54,318 bases of DNA from Fonticula alba (GCF_000388065.1 NW_009242971.1:4540674-4594991), one strand, 5' to 3'. Counted from the stretch's first letter, positions 23,809-35,610 are shown. Program-made: numbers and translations. Notes: generated by a model not told the origin, from the letters alone.

Positions 23809-24425
23809 AAGTGCTGAGGCACGCGCCCGAGATAGCCTTGGAGGCGGGCGGCTTCCTCCCCGACACCCTCCGAAACGCACCAGGTCAATCGCTCCTGCCC
23901 AAAAGAGGGCTGGGATGTGCCGATGCACCACCACGCCCCCCCCCCCCCCCCCCCTTCGGAGGGGGTCTTCTTGGTTTGGGCGGTCCTTCCTTTGCTGGTT
24001 CCCAGGGCAGCAAGGAGCGGTCGGCGAGGGGGGGGGGGGGGGCGGGGCGCTAGGCCAAGGCCGGGGTAGATGCCAAGGCCGGCCTCCATCCCTCTTTTAT
24101 GTTCCTCTGATGGTGTTCGGGGCAGGCTTTTTCCTGGTCCTCAGAGGCAGCACCTGGAGAACCGTCAGGATCTTGCCTCAGGGCAGGGCGAGAGGGGGGG
24201 GGGGGGGGAGAGAGATCTGAGCCGAGCGGGCTTCCTACGGGGGGACAGCCGAAAGCACACCAGCTTGCGGCGGACTCCGGTTTGGCCCGGGCCCGCCACA
24301 CCATCCCGTCTTCCTCCCCACGCCGCCCACCCGCCGTCCTCCTCCACTCCTTCGCCCCCCCCCCCCTCCCCCCTCCCGCCCTCCCCTCCCCTTTTTCTTG
24401 CCCGCGGCTCATTTAGAAAGCGAAC
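22650..24425. other. Divergent intergenic region, PSI gene and syntaxin 6
   Basis: About 1.8 kb between two divergently transcribed genes, so it should contain both promoters. No gene is supported. It holds poly(C) and poly(G) runs (22810-22823, 23193-23207, 23937-23954, 24031-24044), a (TG)n tract at 23776-23807, and a C/T-rich leader at 24308-24400 next to the syntaxin start. Confidence 0.6.
23776..23807. repeat. (GT)n microsatellite
   Basis: About 16 GT units in the divergent intergenic region between the PSI gene and the syntaxin gene. Confidence 0.9.
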
Positions 24426-26132
24426 ATGTCGGACGACCCCTTCTTTGCCGTGAAGGAGTATGTTTCCCTCTTCCCTCCTGCTTGGTTCCCCCTTCCCGCG
24501 GTCATTTTCGCCCCTCCCTTTGCGCTGCCTGTCAAGCCATTGGGCCTCTAACCGGCTTTTCCCCGCCCTGCCATTGCCCCGGCCACACATAGCGATGTCG
24601 AGAGGGTCACCCGCCAGGTGCTGGAGCAGCGCGCCCAGTGGAACAAGCTCCTGGGCATCACCGACCTGGCCAACCCGACGCCACACTTCACGGATTTGGT
24701 GAATGAGCTGCAGAACAACATCGAGACCATTGAGTATGACCTGCAGGATCTCGAGGAAACCATCGGTACCTTTGTAACTCGCCCGCTCGCTCGCGCGCGC
24801 CCTCCCCGGGAGCCCCCTGTCGGAGCAAAGGCCCTCCGTTTGCTTCTCGGGGGGGAGGGGGGGGGGGCGCCCTCCGCTGTCGCTCTCTCCTCGGCCGGCA
24901 GTCCCTACTGAGGCCCCTCTCGCCCTCCTTTCTGACACATGTTCCCCCTCCGTCGGGCCTCTCCCTCGCCTGGCCGGCCCTCCTTTCCGCCCTGGGGCCA
25001 GTCATCGTCGAGGCCAATCCCCACAAGTTCCGCCTTGCCCCGGGCGAGCTGGCCGCGCGCCGGTCGTTTGTGGCCAACACGCGCGCTGTCATCCAGGAAA
25101 CCCGTGCCGAGCTGTCCGGCCCGAAATACCAATCCAAGTTGGCCGCCGATAAGCGTAAGGTATGGCCTTCCTCCCTGCGACTTCCCTTCCCCTTTCCTTG
25201 GCCCGTATAGCCATGGTGTTGGGACATTGCTAACCGGTCCCGATGTGTTCGCGCCCCGGCAATGCCATCGCAGGCCCTTACCCAGGCGGCCAAGAGCCCT
25301 GGGCTGTTGGCTCGCGAGGCCAACCAGCGCGCCACCAATGAGCGCGTCCTCGCCGAGGGTGGCCAGGATCTCCAGCAGGTGCGTATCTCAAGTGCAACGG
25401 CCCTGCCTCGGCATCCTGGCAAGGTTCACCAACACATTCCCCCCCCCCCCCCCCCTCCTGTTCCCTCTCCTCCTGCGGACACAACTGTACCTGGTCATGT
25501 GTTGGGGGGCGCTGTGAATTCCATCGCAGATTGTCAAGACCCAGGACTTGACCCTGGAGAAGATTTCTTCGACGGTTCAGAACCTGCGCATTGTGGCCGA
25601 GGCCATCGGCGAGGAGGTGGACCTTCACAACCGGTGCGCCCACTGTTTGCTCTTCCTCGGCCTCTCTCTCTCTCTCTCTCCTTTACTCTCTTTGGGCCCG
25701 TCCCTTGCCTTGCTTTCCTTTTTCCTCGCTTTGTCTTGGGGCTCGTGTCTTGGTGCTTGTGCTTTTCCCCTCGTGTCCAGATACTCTCCCGCTGAATCCC
25801 ATGCGGTGCCTGGGCCCCTCCTCTGACCCTTTCCATGTCCGACATATGCACAGTATGCTTGACGATCTTGAGGCCGACGTTGAGAACACCACCAACCGCA
25901 TCAACCACACAATGTCCTCAATGACCAAGGTTTTCAAGGACGCGAAGTGTGCGTGCCCATTTGCACTCTTCCCTCCATGCATGTGTCCGGCCCGTGCTCA
26001 CCTTCTCCCTCCTCTTCCCCCTCTTCCCTCTGCCCCCTTTGCTCCCTATCTCCAGCCAATAAGTCCATGCTGGTCATTGCCTGCCTTATCATCACCATCA
26101 TCATTCTTGCTATCCTTGCGGTTGCTCTCTGA
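24426..26132 (+). CDS. STX6: Syntaxin 6/Tlg1-like Qc-SNARE
   Basis: Seven exons: 24426-24457, 24593-24765, 25002-25159, 25274-25378, 25530-25633, 25854-25948, 26056-26132; 247 aa (human STX6 is 255). It would act in trans-Golgi/endosome membrane fusion. The N-terminus MSDDPFFAVKDDV matches the syntaxin 6 start, and NELQNNIETIEYDLQDLEETI plus VIVEANPHKF are the conserved N-terminal helical-bundle landmarks. The SNARE helix runs about 160-222, and a C-terminal anchor (MLVIACLIITIIILAILAV) ends the protein with almost no lumenal tail. By alignment to human (EEQAVMLEDF) and plant SYP6 (LVAQERIIDEL), the zero-layer glutamine is His189 (DLHNRMLDDL). All phases agree; the GTGCGT donor at 25949 rather than the GT two bases earlier is required to keep frame. 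It converges on the 7TM receptor gene. Confidence 0.9.
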
Positions 26133-26897
26133 TGTGGCTGTGCGGTTGCCAGACCGTCTGTATAAAAAAAACCTCTTCACATTTTCCCCCCCCCCTTTTG
26201 CCTTTGCTGCAGCAGCGAAAGCAGCTGGCCCCGTTTTCCCGCCCTCCCGCCCTCCCGCCTTCCCCCTCTTTGGTGTATTCGTGCGCATGCACACCTGCCC
26301 ACACACATACACACACACGTACATACATACATACATACATACATACTGCTGTCCTTGATGCCACCACACGTGCTTGTCTGCGGAGTGATGCTCTTCCTCC
26401 GCAAACAAGTGACTGTGCCTCACAACGTTCGAGAATATACCGTACGCTGTGACCATCATCACCCGGTCGGTGCTCGGGGCCTGTGTAAGCGCACGATGCC
26501 TTCCAAAGGCCAATGGAATGGCGCCGAGCGCCTCCAAGCCCCGGTCAGGGAGAACCCCGGGAAGGGTCTCTCTATCGGGCGAGGACACATGAGCGAGCAA
26601 CAAACAGGTCCTTGGGAGGCATGCCCTTTGCCGAGAATGCCCTGCAACAGGTGGCAGCACCGGCACAAGGGCTCCACTGTAATGGGCTGTGCTCGGAGGA
26701 AGAGGAGCGAGGAGAGGGACATGCAGATACAAAAATGGATGGTATATTACAACAGGACGATGAAGACCTGGGTAAGAAGAGCGGGGACAGGGGGAGACGC
26801 GTGTCTGCCTCTCCTCGCGGCGGCCATCAAACTGCAATGGAGCTCACGCGAGGACACGGCAGGACACAAGGCCCCATGGTGCGCGGAGGGGAACATC
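26133..26897. other. Convergent 3' region, syntaxin 6 and 7TM receptor
   Basis: About 765 bases between two convergent stops. A TATAAAAAAAA block at 26158-26169 is a candidate polyadenylation region for the syntaxin gene. A (CATA)n microsatellite lies at 26317-26346. No coding feature is supported. Confidence 0.6.
26317..26346. repeat. (CATA)n microsatellite
   Basis: Seven or so tandem CATA units follow a short (CA)n tract in the 3' flank of the syntaxin gene. Confidence 0.9.
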
Positions 26898-29166
26898 TTA
26901 GTGGATCAACGCCTCCGGGTCATCCTCAAAGGTGCCAGTATGCGCGGGCGGCGTGGGGCTCATCGGCCGGGCATATGACACCCGAGAGGCCTGGGAAACC
27001 TGGGAAGCATGGGAGGCATGGGAGGCATGGGAGGCATGCGACGCCTGGGAGGCATGGGAGGCATGGGAGGCATGCGACACATGCGACATGTGAGAAGAGT
27101 GCGACCGGTAGGAGGCCGGCGACACGGGGGGCGAGCGGGTGGCTGCCGCGGCGGCCGCGGCGGGCGAATGGTCAGCCAGGCTGATTCGGATGCCAGAAGC
27201 GGGAGACCGCCTCCCGGAGGCGAAGCTCTGGCCGTCATGGTACATCTCATGGTCGGAATAGTCGCTGGCGCTGGAGTTGGAATTGGAGAGGCCCCCGGCG
27301 TGGGCATCATCGCCCTGGCGGTCGCCGAACAGGGAACCTTGGTCCGAGTCACTGGCGAAGTGGGAGTCCGAGTGACGGACCCCGAAGGAATCCTCGAAGA
27401 CTGAGCAGCCCCCGGGGCCGGCCGGCTCCCGCGGGTCATTGTTGAGGTCGTCCTCGGCGATGGTGGTCACCACGATGGAGATGTCGGCCGCCTCGGCACC
27501 GACCTTGTCCGAACCACTGTCCGAGGATGAGCCGCTCTTCGGATCATGGTGGTGGTGCTTGGTTGGGTGGAGATCCGGCGACAGCTGGCTGTCCTCGGAG
27601 TGCGACAGCCCCGGCGAGCTGGCCATCGAGGGGGAACTCAGAGAGTAGGTTGAGGGCCGGTGATGGTGGGGGTGGTGGGGGTGATGCGGCGCGAGGGTGG
27701 AAGCGCTCGGAGTGGGCGGCTGCGATTGGGGATCACTGCCGCGGCGCTGGCTCAGCTCGAAGTCCGACTCGTGGCAGCCCGGGGCACTGCTGGTATCGGT
27801 GGCTCGGAGGGGCGTGAGCGTCGGCGAGGAGAAGCTCTCCTTGCGCGAGGAAGAGGACGACCCGTCGGTGTAGTCCAATTCGAAACTCTTATGGAACTCG
27901 ATTTCATATTCCTTCCGATGGAAGGTGCTGCGTGGGTGAGCGGGGAGTACGGGAGGAGAGGGGAGAGAGGAGGGGGGGGGGGGGGGGCGCCATCCGGCAA
28001 GTTAGTGCGAATATTTCCCCGAGGCGGAAAGGACGCGGGCGAGGGGGGGAGCGCCGATCGATGGAGAACGCACTGGTGGTACAGCGGCACGACCAGGGTC
28101 ATGAGAATGATGACATGCAGGGCCACGGTCGAGGGCAGGACCGTCAGGTAGCCCATGGCCCGGTGGAACCAGCGGAACATGTACGACAGCAGGGTGATCG
28201 ACGAGGAGAAAGAGTAGAAGGTCATCTGAATGAGGGTGAACTTGTACTCATTGAAGTAGCGCTGGCGCACATTGCGGTTGGCAATGCAAATGGGCTGCAG
28301 CCGGTGGAGCAGCATGGGCGACAAGTGCAGATCGTGTGAGCCATTCGACACAGGAGAGGGGGCGAGAGGGGGACATTTGCTGCTGGGAGGGGGCCTCTCC
28401 CCGGGCCCAGAGCAGGGTGATGAACGCACAATCAGGAAGAGCAGGTGAATCGCGATGACCCCGGTGTAGGCAAACTTAAGGTAGTTGGAGCGCTCGAAGC
28501 AGCCCTCGGTGCCGTTCTGGGCAGCGAGGGGAATACGTGATCGAGAGGGAGGCATGACAGCAGGGGCGGGGCAGAGGGGGGGGAGGGGGGGGGGGCAGCG
28601 AAAAACACGAGGGAATAGCCCAGACACAGGGTGAGCATGAGCAGACAGCAGGGTCGATGGGGGGGCATGTCGATCGTGGCAGGGGCAGCAACCAAAAGAT
28701 CCGCCAATAGGAAGAATGTGGCCATGGCCGGCGGGAAGACCACGCACCAGCACAATAGGGCCTTGAGTCTCGAGGGCCGTCAGGACGATGGTGATGAGGA
28801 GCGTCGGCAGCCAGAAGATGATGGACACGCCATAGAGCACAAAGGGATCCTGCTTTTTGAATTGGAAGATGAGGAATAGGCGCCACATGCGGAAGAAAAA
28901 GGAGAAGGCGAAGATCCCATAGCCGAAAGGGATCGATAGCCAGTCTTCGGGGTGTGAAGGGCGGGCGGAGAGGGGGGGGGGCAGCAGCAGCAGCAGAAAC
29001 AATGAATGGTGTCAGAGTCGCCGATCAGGAGCGAGGGGCGTGCCAGGGAGGGGCGGGACGTTGCAAAAGGCGATGGTCCACACGCACACGTGAAGGAGCA
29101 CCACCACCCGCCGAAATAGGGGGTCATTTTGAAAGCGGCCTTTGGGAGGGGAGAGAAAGAGGGGGG

Positions 29167-29200
<34 letters not shown>

Positions 29201-29243
29201 GAGTGAGAACCACGAGCATTGCAGCATGTGAGGCAAGACTGCT

Positions 29244-29289
<46 letters not shown>

Positions 29290-29622
29290 CGGAACGGAGG
29301 CCGGGCGGTGGGAAGCAGGACGCCCGCTTGACCGAGGCCGAGGCTTGAAGGAGTGCGCGCGAGGCGGATGACGCACCATGGTGCCGAATTGGAAAAAGAT
29401 GGCACCAAACCACATGAACCAGATGATGGGAAGTTGCTTGGCCTTGAAGGGGAGATATCTCCGGTGGAACCAAATATACAGGAGAACTAACCCGGTGAGG
29501 AAGAAGGAAAACATGACAGCCCCCAGGGTGATGTATCGGCCGGGGGTGACATTATGGAGGAACTCCACATCGAACGAGGGGTTGTAGAAAGTGCCATCTG
29601 GCAGCTGCTCGTGGAGGCCCAT
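26898..29622 (-). CDS. Seven-transmembrane receptor with long Ser/His-rich tail
   Basis: Six exons on the minus strand: 29622-29377, 29139-29088, 28944-28748, 28516-28430, 28294-28074, 27927-26898; 610 aa, all phases consistent. Hydrophobic helices fall at about 30-52, 63-84, 92-117, 133-157, 177-198, 213-235 and 243-265, giving seven. The third helix contains WWCSFTYWLSIPFGYG and ends in FRMWRLFLIF, which resembles the 7TM module of RGS-containing receptors of fungi and amoebae (GprK/RGS1 type), but no RGS domain follows. The tail (269-610) is disordered, rich in Ser, Asp and His, and holds tandem Ser-His-Ala triplets (about 565-595). All five introns start GTGCGT. Intron 1 contains a 45-base homopolymer. 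Ligand and G-protein coupling cannot be read from the sequence; the family assignment is tentative, the membrane topology is firmer. Confidence 0.75.
26995..27090 (-). repeat. Ser-His-Ala coding repeat in the 7TM receptor tail
   Basis: Tandem 9-base units (GGAGGCATG on the + strand) encode repeated Ser-His-Ala with Ser-Gln-Ala variants in the cytoplasmic tail of the 7TM receptor. Confidence 0.85.
29245..29289. repeat. 45-base poly(G) run in intron 1 of the 7TM gene
   Basis: An unbroken run of 45 G on the + strand is poly(C) in the transcript. It lies between exon 1 and exon 2 of the minus-strand 7TM receptor gene. Its exact length may be unreliable. Confidence 0.9.
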
Positions 29623-29948
29623 TGGAAGGGGAGAAAAGGGGAAGAGTGGAGGTCCGAGAAGTCGGCAGGGGGGGAAGCACTGACCGAGCAGAGGAGGCGG
29701 AGTCGATCCAGGGAGATGGCGAGAATTCGGTCGATAGGGGATCGAGCGCTTGCCTTGGGCTCTGGGTCAAGTGTTGAGAAAGAGGCGGGCAGGGGAAGCG
29801 GCGCGGAGGCAGAGGGGGGGGGGGGACCTCCGAAGGGGAAGCTGGCAGGAGGGCAGGCGGGGTTCCGTGCTGGAGGGGGCGGCGAGGGATGCTGCGATGG
29901 GGCAAAAGGATATCTGCTCCTGGGGTGCGGAGAGTGCCCAGTGCCGGT

Positions 29949-29958
29949 CTATTTATAG
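29949..29958 (-). promoter_or_regulatory. Candidate TATA box of the 7TM receptor gene
   Basis: On the minus strand this reads CTATAAATAG, a good TATA element in an otherwise GC-rich region, about 330 bases upstream of the 7TM start codon. It is an isolated match, so the assignment is tentative. Confidence 0.4.
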
Positions 29959-30723
29959 AACGGTAGTAATCTTGGCGAGGGCATGCAAAGGAAGGGAGGA
30001 GCGCGGACGAGAACAAACACGAGGCATGAGCGACCAAGACCAAGCGAGAGAGGGAGAGCATGAGGGACACGAGGGCGACGCGACTGACCGAGACACCTGG
30101 AGAGAAGGGCGGGCAGAACGCCACGGCGCCAGGAAGGGAAGAAGAGCACCGCCAAACAACCGAGAGAAGTGCCGGGGGTGTGGTTCCGGGCACACGGGGC
30201 ATGACCGTGTCCGGCCCAGGAAGCGTGCCTGGGCGGGGGCGACGCCGGTGGCGGTGGCGCGGCCGATGGCATATTGCCAAGGAGGGGGGGCGGGCCGGGG
30301 CGGGGGATGGGGCATGCGAGGCCGAAGGCGGGGGGTCGGCGGGTGAGATCCCGCAAGAGGAAGCCTGCCAAGAGGGCAAACCTGCAAGAGGCTAATTTGC
30401 TGCCCGCATGCCTGACCGTCTGCCCGGGCTGGTGCCGGCGTCGGAGTGGAATGGCCAATTGTCTCACACACCCATGGTCTGGTCGCCACCACGCCATGCC
30501 AGCCGCCGGGCACCACGCCTGCCCCAACCACGCGATGCAGGCCTCAACCGCTCGTGCTCTCGCGCGGCCGGCGGCCTTAGCCGCGAGGGTCGTGCACTCG
30601 ACCCCACGACCAAACAAAAAACTGTGCATCTAACCCAAGCAGGCTCTTCCTTGGCACGGTGCCTGTCTGATACCGGGGCCGACACCGGGGCCCCCTACTG
30701 CAGGGGTACACTCGCGGGGGCCT

Positions 30724-30755
<32 letters not shown>

Positions 30756-30766
30756 ACACACACGTC
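30724..30766. repeat. Palindromic (GT)n(GC)n(AC)n tract
   Basis: A GT run, a central GC run and an AC run follow without interruption, so the block is its own reverse complement and is entirely alternating purine-pyrimidine. Such sequence favours cruciform or Z-DNA. Confidence 0.85.
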
Positions 30767-32393
30767 GGTGCCCCGCCACCGATCGTGCTTCGGCTGCCTG
30801 GCCCGGAAGTCGGGGGGCGCCCAAGGGCAAGTCGCTCGTTCCTAGCCCGCCCTCCCCCCTCCCCTCTCTCCTCCCCGGCAGATCGATCATCTGGCATTCC
30901 CCGCCTTTTCCCCTCCTCGAGGCTTGTTCCTCTCCCAATCTGGCGCCCTCCCTCCCGCAGACCCCTTACTGCGGAACTTCGTCCGAGCCCCTTCCCCTCC
31001 CCGCCCCCCATCAGACCGCACGCGGTGATCGGCTCGCCCTTTTTTCCCGCATCCTGCCCCGCCGGCGCTGCTCCGAGATGTGGCTACTGCAGGCACATCG
31101 TCCTGGAGCGGAGGCTTCATCGAAAGCACATCCATCCCGCGGGGAGGGGGAAAGGGGGTAGCAGAGCCGAATCCCATCTCAGGCGGTCTAGGCAAACATC
31201 GCTGGGGCCCGGATGCTCGATGCTCGTTCTTGGTGGTCGGGCCCCTGCAGGCTCTCCTGGCAGCTGCACCCCCAGGAAGCAACTTCCCTCGGGAAATCCG
31301 GGAGTCGTCCCTCACACCGGAGCGTCTGGCCCTTGCTCGGTGGCGATCTGCCTCACGTGTAGGAGAGTACAAGCGTCCTCGGACGCGCGGGGTCCTTTTC
31401 TTCACCCCGACCAAACCGGCTCTCGCTTGTTCCTGTGGCTTGCGGGCGCCGGTGGTCATTTGGGCCGCCTCTTGGCCTCCTCTACACGAACATCGCCCCC
31501 CCCCCCCCCCCCCCCCCAGACACACCTCCATGGTTGGGTTCTGCCACTTCCTCAGCCCACAGTAGCCTCGGCACCTGGATTCCCCCCCCCCCTCCTCCCC
31601 GACAAAGCAGCAGAAAGGATTCGGCGAGTAGTGCAACGCGACGCCTCCATGCGTGGATGCGCAGACAGTTGGCAGGGCTCATACCCAAACGCGAGAGGGA
31701 GCTTTCCGTCGCACAAAAAGAGGCCCCCTCGCGCGCCCATCTCGGCCATTCGGCCGGCTGTGAACCACGCACATGCGCAGAGCAGAACCCCGCAGGCCCT
31801 GGAACCAGGGTGCAGGGACCTCTGGCCCGGGGCAACGGAGCCCCGCTGTTGCCTTGGGACAACGGCACCGAGCGTACGAGGCCCATGGGCATGGCGGGGG
31901 AAGGCAGGGGGGGGGGGGGAGGGGGGGGGCTGAACGCGGGAAAAGCACCCCAAAGGAAGACGACGCACTGCGTGAAGCTCGTCACGGTGTTTTCGAGCGC
32001 AGAGTTCTCCCACGATGGCGAAAGGCGCATTGCCGTGCGGGCGTGCCGCGTGCATCGGGCCTGGTCCGCCCCACGTCTGACTGGCGAGGCCCCGGGGTAC
32101 AATGGCGTACGGCCGGCCGGAGCTGCCGAGCCAGCCGGCCTGCCGAGTGGGGCGATCGACCGGGCGCGATCGACCCTGTCGAGGCCGCCCTCCCGCCGGG
32201 ATTCCTACCCATGGGGCTTTCTCCTTGATTTTGCCTGAGGGGCGATGGACTTTTGCGTCAACACAGCTGAGGTCCATCGCCGTTCTAGCCTTGGGTGGGG
32301 AAATACTACGAGGCCCCTTCCCTGCTCTCAGGAACACACACTCTCTCTCACACACACACATACACACACGCACATGAAACGTAAGTAACAACT

Positions 32394-32459
32394 TTATAAG
32401 CCGAAGCTCGGGAGCTGGCCCCGGGCTTTGGTGACGAGGGGCCGCATGTTCGCCCACAC
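32394..32459 (-). other. Possible terminal exon of an unidentified minus-strand gene
   Basis: On the minus strand an ATGCAG acceptor, with a CTGAC branch-like motif about 45 bases upstream, is followed by 21 codons (VWANMRPLVTKARGQLPSFGL) and a TAA stop. The peptide composition looks protein-like and the acceptor resembles those elsewhere in the window. I could not find a matching upstream exon with the right phase, so this may be chance. Confidence 0.2.
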
Positions 32460-33743
32460 CTGCATATTTATTCACCCCCTGCCCCTTTCCAAATTCAGCC
32501 GGTCAGAAAAATCCCGTCCAAGACCGATGGCCTCCGGGAGAGAATTTCAGCCGGCACTGTCCTGCAAGATGGCGAAGCAAGAGCGCTACCCATGCCTCCG
32601 GTTGATTCCCCTACCTCCTCTTGCTTGCCCGGCAGAATCGTGCTTCGCTGGCACCTCCTCGCTGGATCCCAAAGTGCACCGCATTAACAGTGTTGGCAGG
32701 TATGGATATGCTTACTTGCCTGCTAGCCTGCTTGCTTGCTTGCTTGTTGTTGTTGTTGTTGTTGTTGTTTTCGCAGGAACGCCCTTGAAGCACCAATCCC
32801 AGGATGAGATGTGCCTCTGCAAGGCTCAAACATCGTGATAGGACTGAAACAGGATACTGGAGAAGAGGGTCTTTCTCTTCGAACTCACTTCCCGGCGCAC
32901 TACTTAAGAGGAGGAAGAGAGAGAGAGAGAGAGAAGGAAGAGGGGTGCGAGGAAAAACAGAGAGACTACAAGGAAGGTCTTGATTCAGCCCACAAGAGGC
33001 CAAGAGATTTTCCGATAGAAAGCTTGTGGAGTTGCTGGGGGTAGGGGGGGGGGGGGAGGATTGCTCGCGCTTGGCTAGGTGGGATCTGCATTAGCACCGG
33101 GTGGCACGCCGACCGACGGGGATCGGGCCCGGTGGAGGAGGAGGTACGGCTCTGCGCCAGGCTCTGGCCCACTCCAGGGGGGAGGGAGGCGGTGGCCCAG
33201 TCGCACAAGGAGGAGCCAAGCGCCAGGGGCATCGTAGTAGGTGGTGAGCGAACCCGAACGGGGCCCCCTCACACAGGAGATCCTCACGGCGTGGGATGGT
33301 ACAACAATGTTCGCTCCAGAGATGTTGCAGCTCCCGGCGGCGGTCGGCTTCCTTTTTCCGGCCGCTGGGTTGCCCCGGGGTGGGGGCGGGTGAGGAGGAC
33401 GATTTGGGCGAACACCTCCAGCTTTCATGGAGGCAGAGACGTCCAGCGTGCTTGACGTGCCGTCCTCTCCGGTCGGACGGAAGAGTGCCACGCCCTTCCT
33501 ACCTGGGTCCAAAGGGGGGGGGGGGGGGGGGTTCATTCGGTGATATCGGGCCGGGCAATCCCCGCATGGGATCACCATCGCCGCGGACAGCCCGATGACC
33601 ATAAAACCCTCAACCATCAACGGGTGCAGCAGTCTCTGCTCAGGCCAGTCCTCGGTTGGCGGGGCAACAGCAGACGGCCTTACGAGATCCGGAAAAAAGA
33701 TCCCCCACCCAGCCCTGGTGACCAGAAATGAGCTTCTTGGGGG

Positions 33744-33788
<45 letters not shown>

Positions 33789-34636
33789 TTTCCGCACACA
33801 CGGAAGCGCCAGCTATAGCGGTCTCCGTTACTTGCCCCCCCCCCCCCTCCCCCATGCCGGCGGACAGGAAAGGGAATAACACCTCGAGCAGGACAAGACC
33901 ACTGGTGCCTGGAAAACGGAGGGGCAACGGGGCGAAGGAGCGTTACATTGAGCCGCCCTCCCAACTGCCTGTGCAGCATGTGCACCGCATCAATAGGCGC
34001 ACGCCGAATTGCATGCAATTAGACACACGCACAGACACCCCGGTCCGAGCCCAGGGGATGGATCGGTAAACAGCGCGGGAACCAGACCCAGGAGGGAGGG
34101 GGGGGGGGGGGGGGGGCAGGGGCAGGGCAGGAGGACCGGGGGGGGGGATGGGTCGCCCGGCGCGAAGCCGAGCCCGCCGCGGGCCGACGCGTTCGCTCGT
34201 AGCCGCGGAGGGCCCAAAGCGATGCAAGTCCCCTGGGGCACTGGGATCTGCCAACGAAAACGCGGGAACGGGCCTGGGCCTGGATCTTGGCGGGGCCAGT
34301 GGTTGCGCCACCGAATGTTAATCCACATACCCGGTCGCCGGGGCATGGCCTTAACCCAAGCCGGTGGAGGGGCTCCGACTCACACCCCCGCCCCAGACAG
34401 CCGAGCGGCACAACACCAGCACGAAACATTGGACACCCTGGGGCGGGAACCAGGGGAGGGAGGGGGACCCAGGAAAAGCGCGGCCCAAACTCTGACCGAT
34501 GTGCTACTCGGGCTTTTTTTTTAGTGTATGTGTGAGGGATATGCGGGGAGGGGGGGGGGGGGGGGGGGAGGGCGCCGCGGGGGTCAGGCAACCCTCTCCC
34601 CTGGTGGAAGGGTGTGTCTCCTCCTTTTCGCCCGCC

Positions 34637-35568
34637 TCACGAGTTGTGCTCGGAGAAGAGCATCTGGCTGGTGGGGGGAGACGAGGCGCTGGCGGGCGAC
34701 CGACGGACCGACGGCGAGGTGTGAACACGCTCGCTGCTGCTCGGTGTCCGGGGCCCCGTGGACCGGGAGGGAGTGTAGTCGGGCGGGGCCATGAGGGCGA
34801 AGTTCAGCTGCTCCTCGGCAACCTGGGGATAACAGTGCTTCACCCATTTGGCGAGAGCCGTCTGAACATGGACAAAGTTGTCGGGCCGCCGGGCGAAAAC
34901 GCGCACGCGGCACTCTTCGAAGACCTTCGGGATCAGGGGCGACACCTGGATTTGGGGGATGTGGGCGACCTTGTTGATGTCCAGGCGGTTGTAGAACTTG
35001 ATCCTCTCCACCGGGTTTTGATCCCGCATGCCATAGTGGATGGCCGAGAAGTCGACCACCACGTCATCCGCCTGTGGGCAGGGAGAGGAAGAGCGAGGGA
35101 AGATTGATGAGAGGGGGGAAAGAAGAAAAGCATGGCGAGAGAGAGAGAGAGAAAGAGAGAGAGAGGAGCAAACAAATAAAGGAGCCAGAAGCGAGGCACG
35201 CACAGCCAACGAGTTGCTGGAGCCGAAACTGGCAATCTCGCCCGCGATGTTGGGAGTCTTCTTCTACAAACACGCATCGCCGTCAGGGCGGTCGAGGAAG
35301 GGGGCAGGGCGGGCAGGGGGCGGCGCATGTCAGAATCCGAGCCATCCGAGAAAGAGAGGGAGAGAGGGAATATGCTCTGGAGGGGGGGGGCGGGGGCGGG
35401 GGGAGACATGCGTACCTGCAGCAGGCTGCACAGGTAGGACTGGAGCTTGTGGAAGTGGTTGCGCTCCTCGGAGCTGAGGATGGCGCGTGCGGGCGAAACA
35501 CAGGCCTCCAGACGAGAGATGATGGTCTCGGTGATCTGGTGCAGGATCTGAGGGTCGCTCTGCGGGAA

Positions 35569-35610
<42 letters not shown>

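Larger units (their letters stand above)
29623..34636. other. Gene-poor 5 kb stretch with many microsatellites
   Basis: This lies between the 5' end of the 7TM gene and the 3' end of SAMHD1, both on the minus strand. I found no convincing exon chain on either strand. It includes a TATA-like box at 29949, a palindromic (GT)(GC)(AC) tract at 30724-30766, C or G homopolymers (31498-31517, 31907-31928, 33517-33531, 34099-34116), a (GTT)n tract near 32746-32770, an AG tract near 32914-32936 and a CT tract near 33751-33785. The part from about 32370 to 33010 is less GC-rich than its surroundings. One possible terminal exon is listed separately. Confidence 0.5.

Noticed and set aside
30728-31933. 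A 401-codon plus-strand frame in the gene-poor stretch
   Set aside because: It starts in the (GT)n repeat and its product shows no domain or consistent codon preference; no splice-site partners were found.
29623-34636. Transposable element in the gene-poor stretch
   Set aside because: I saw no reverse transcriptase, integrase or transposase motifs, no long terminal repeats and no target-site duplications.
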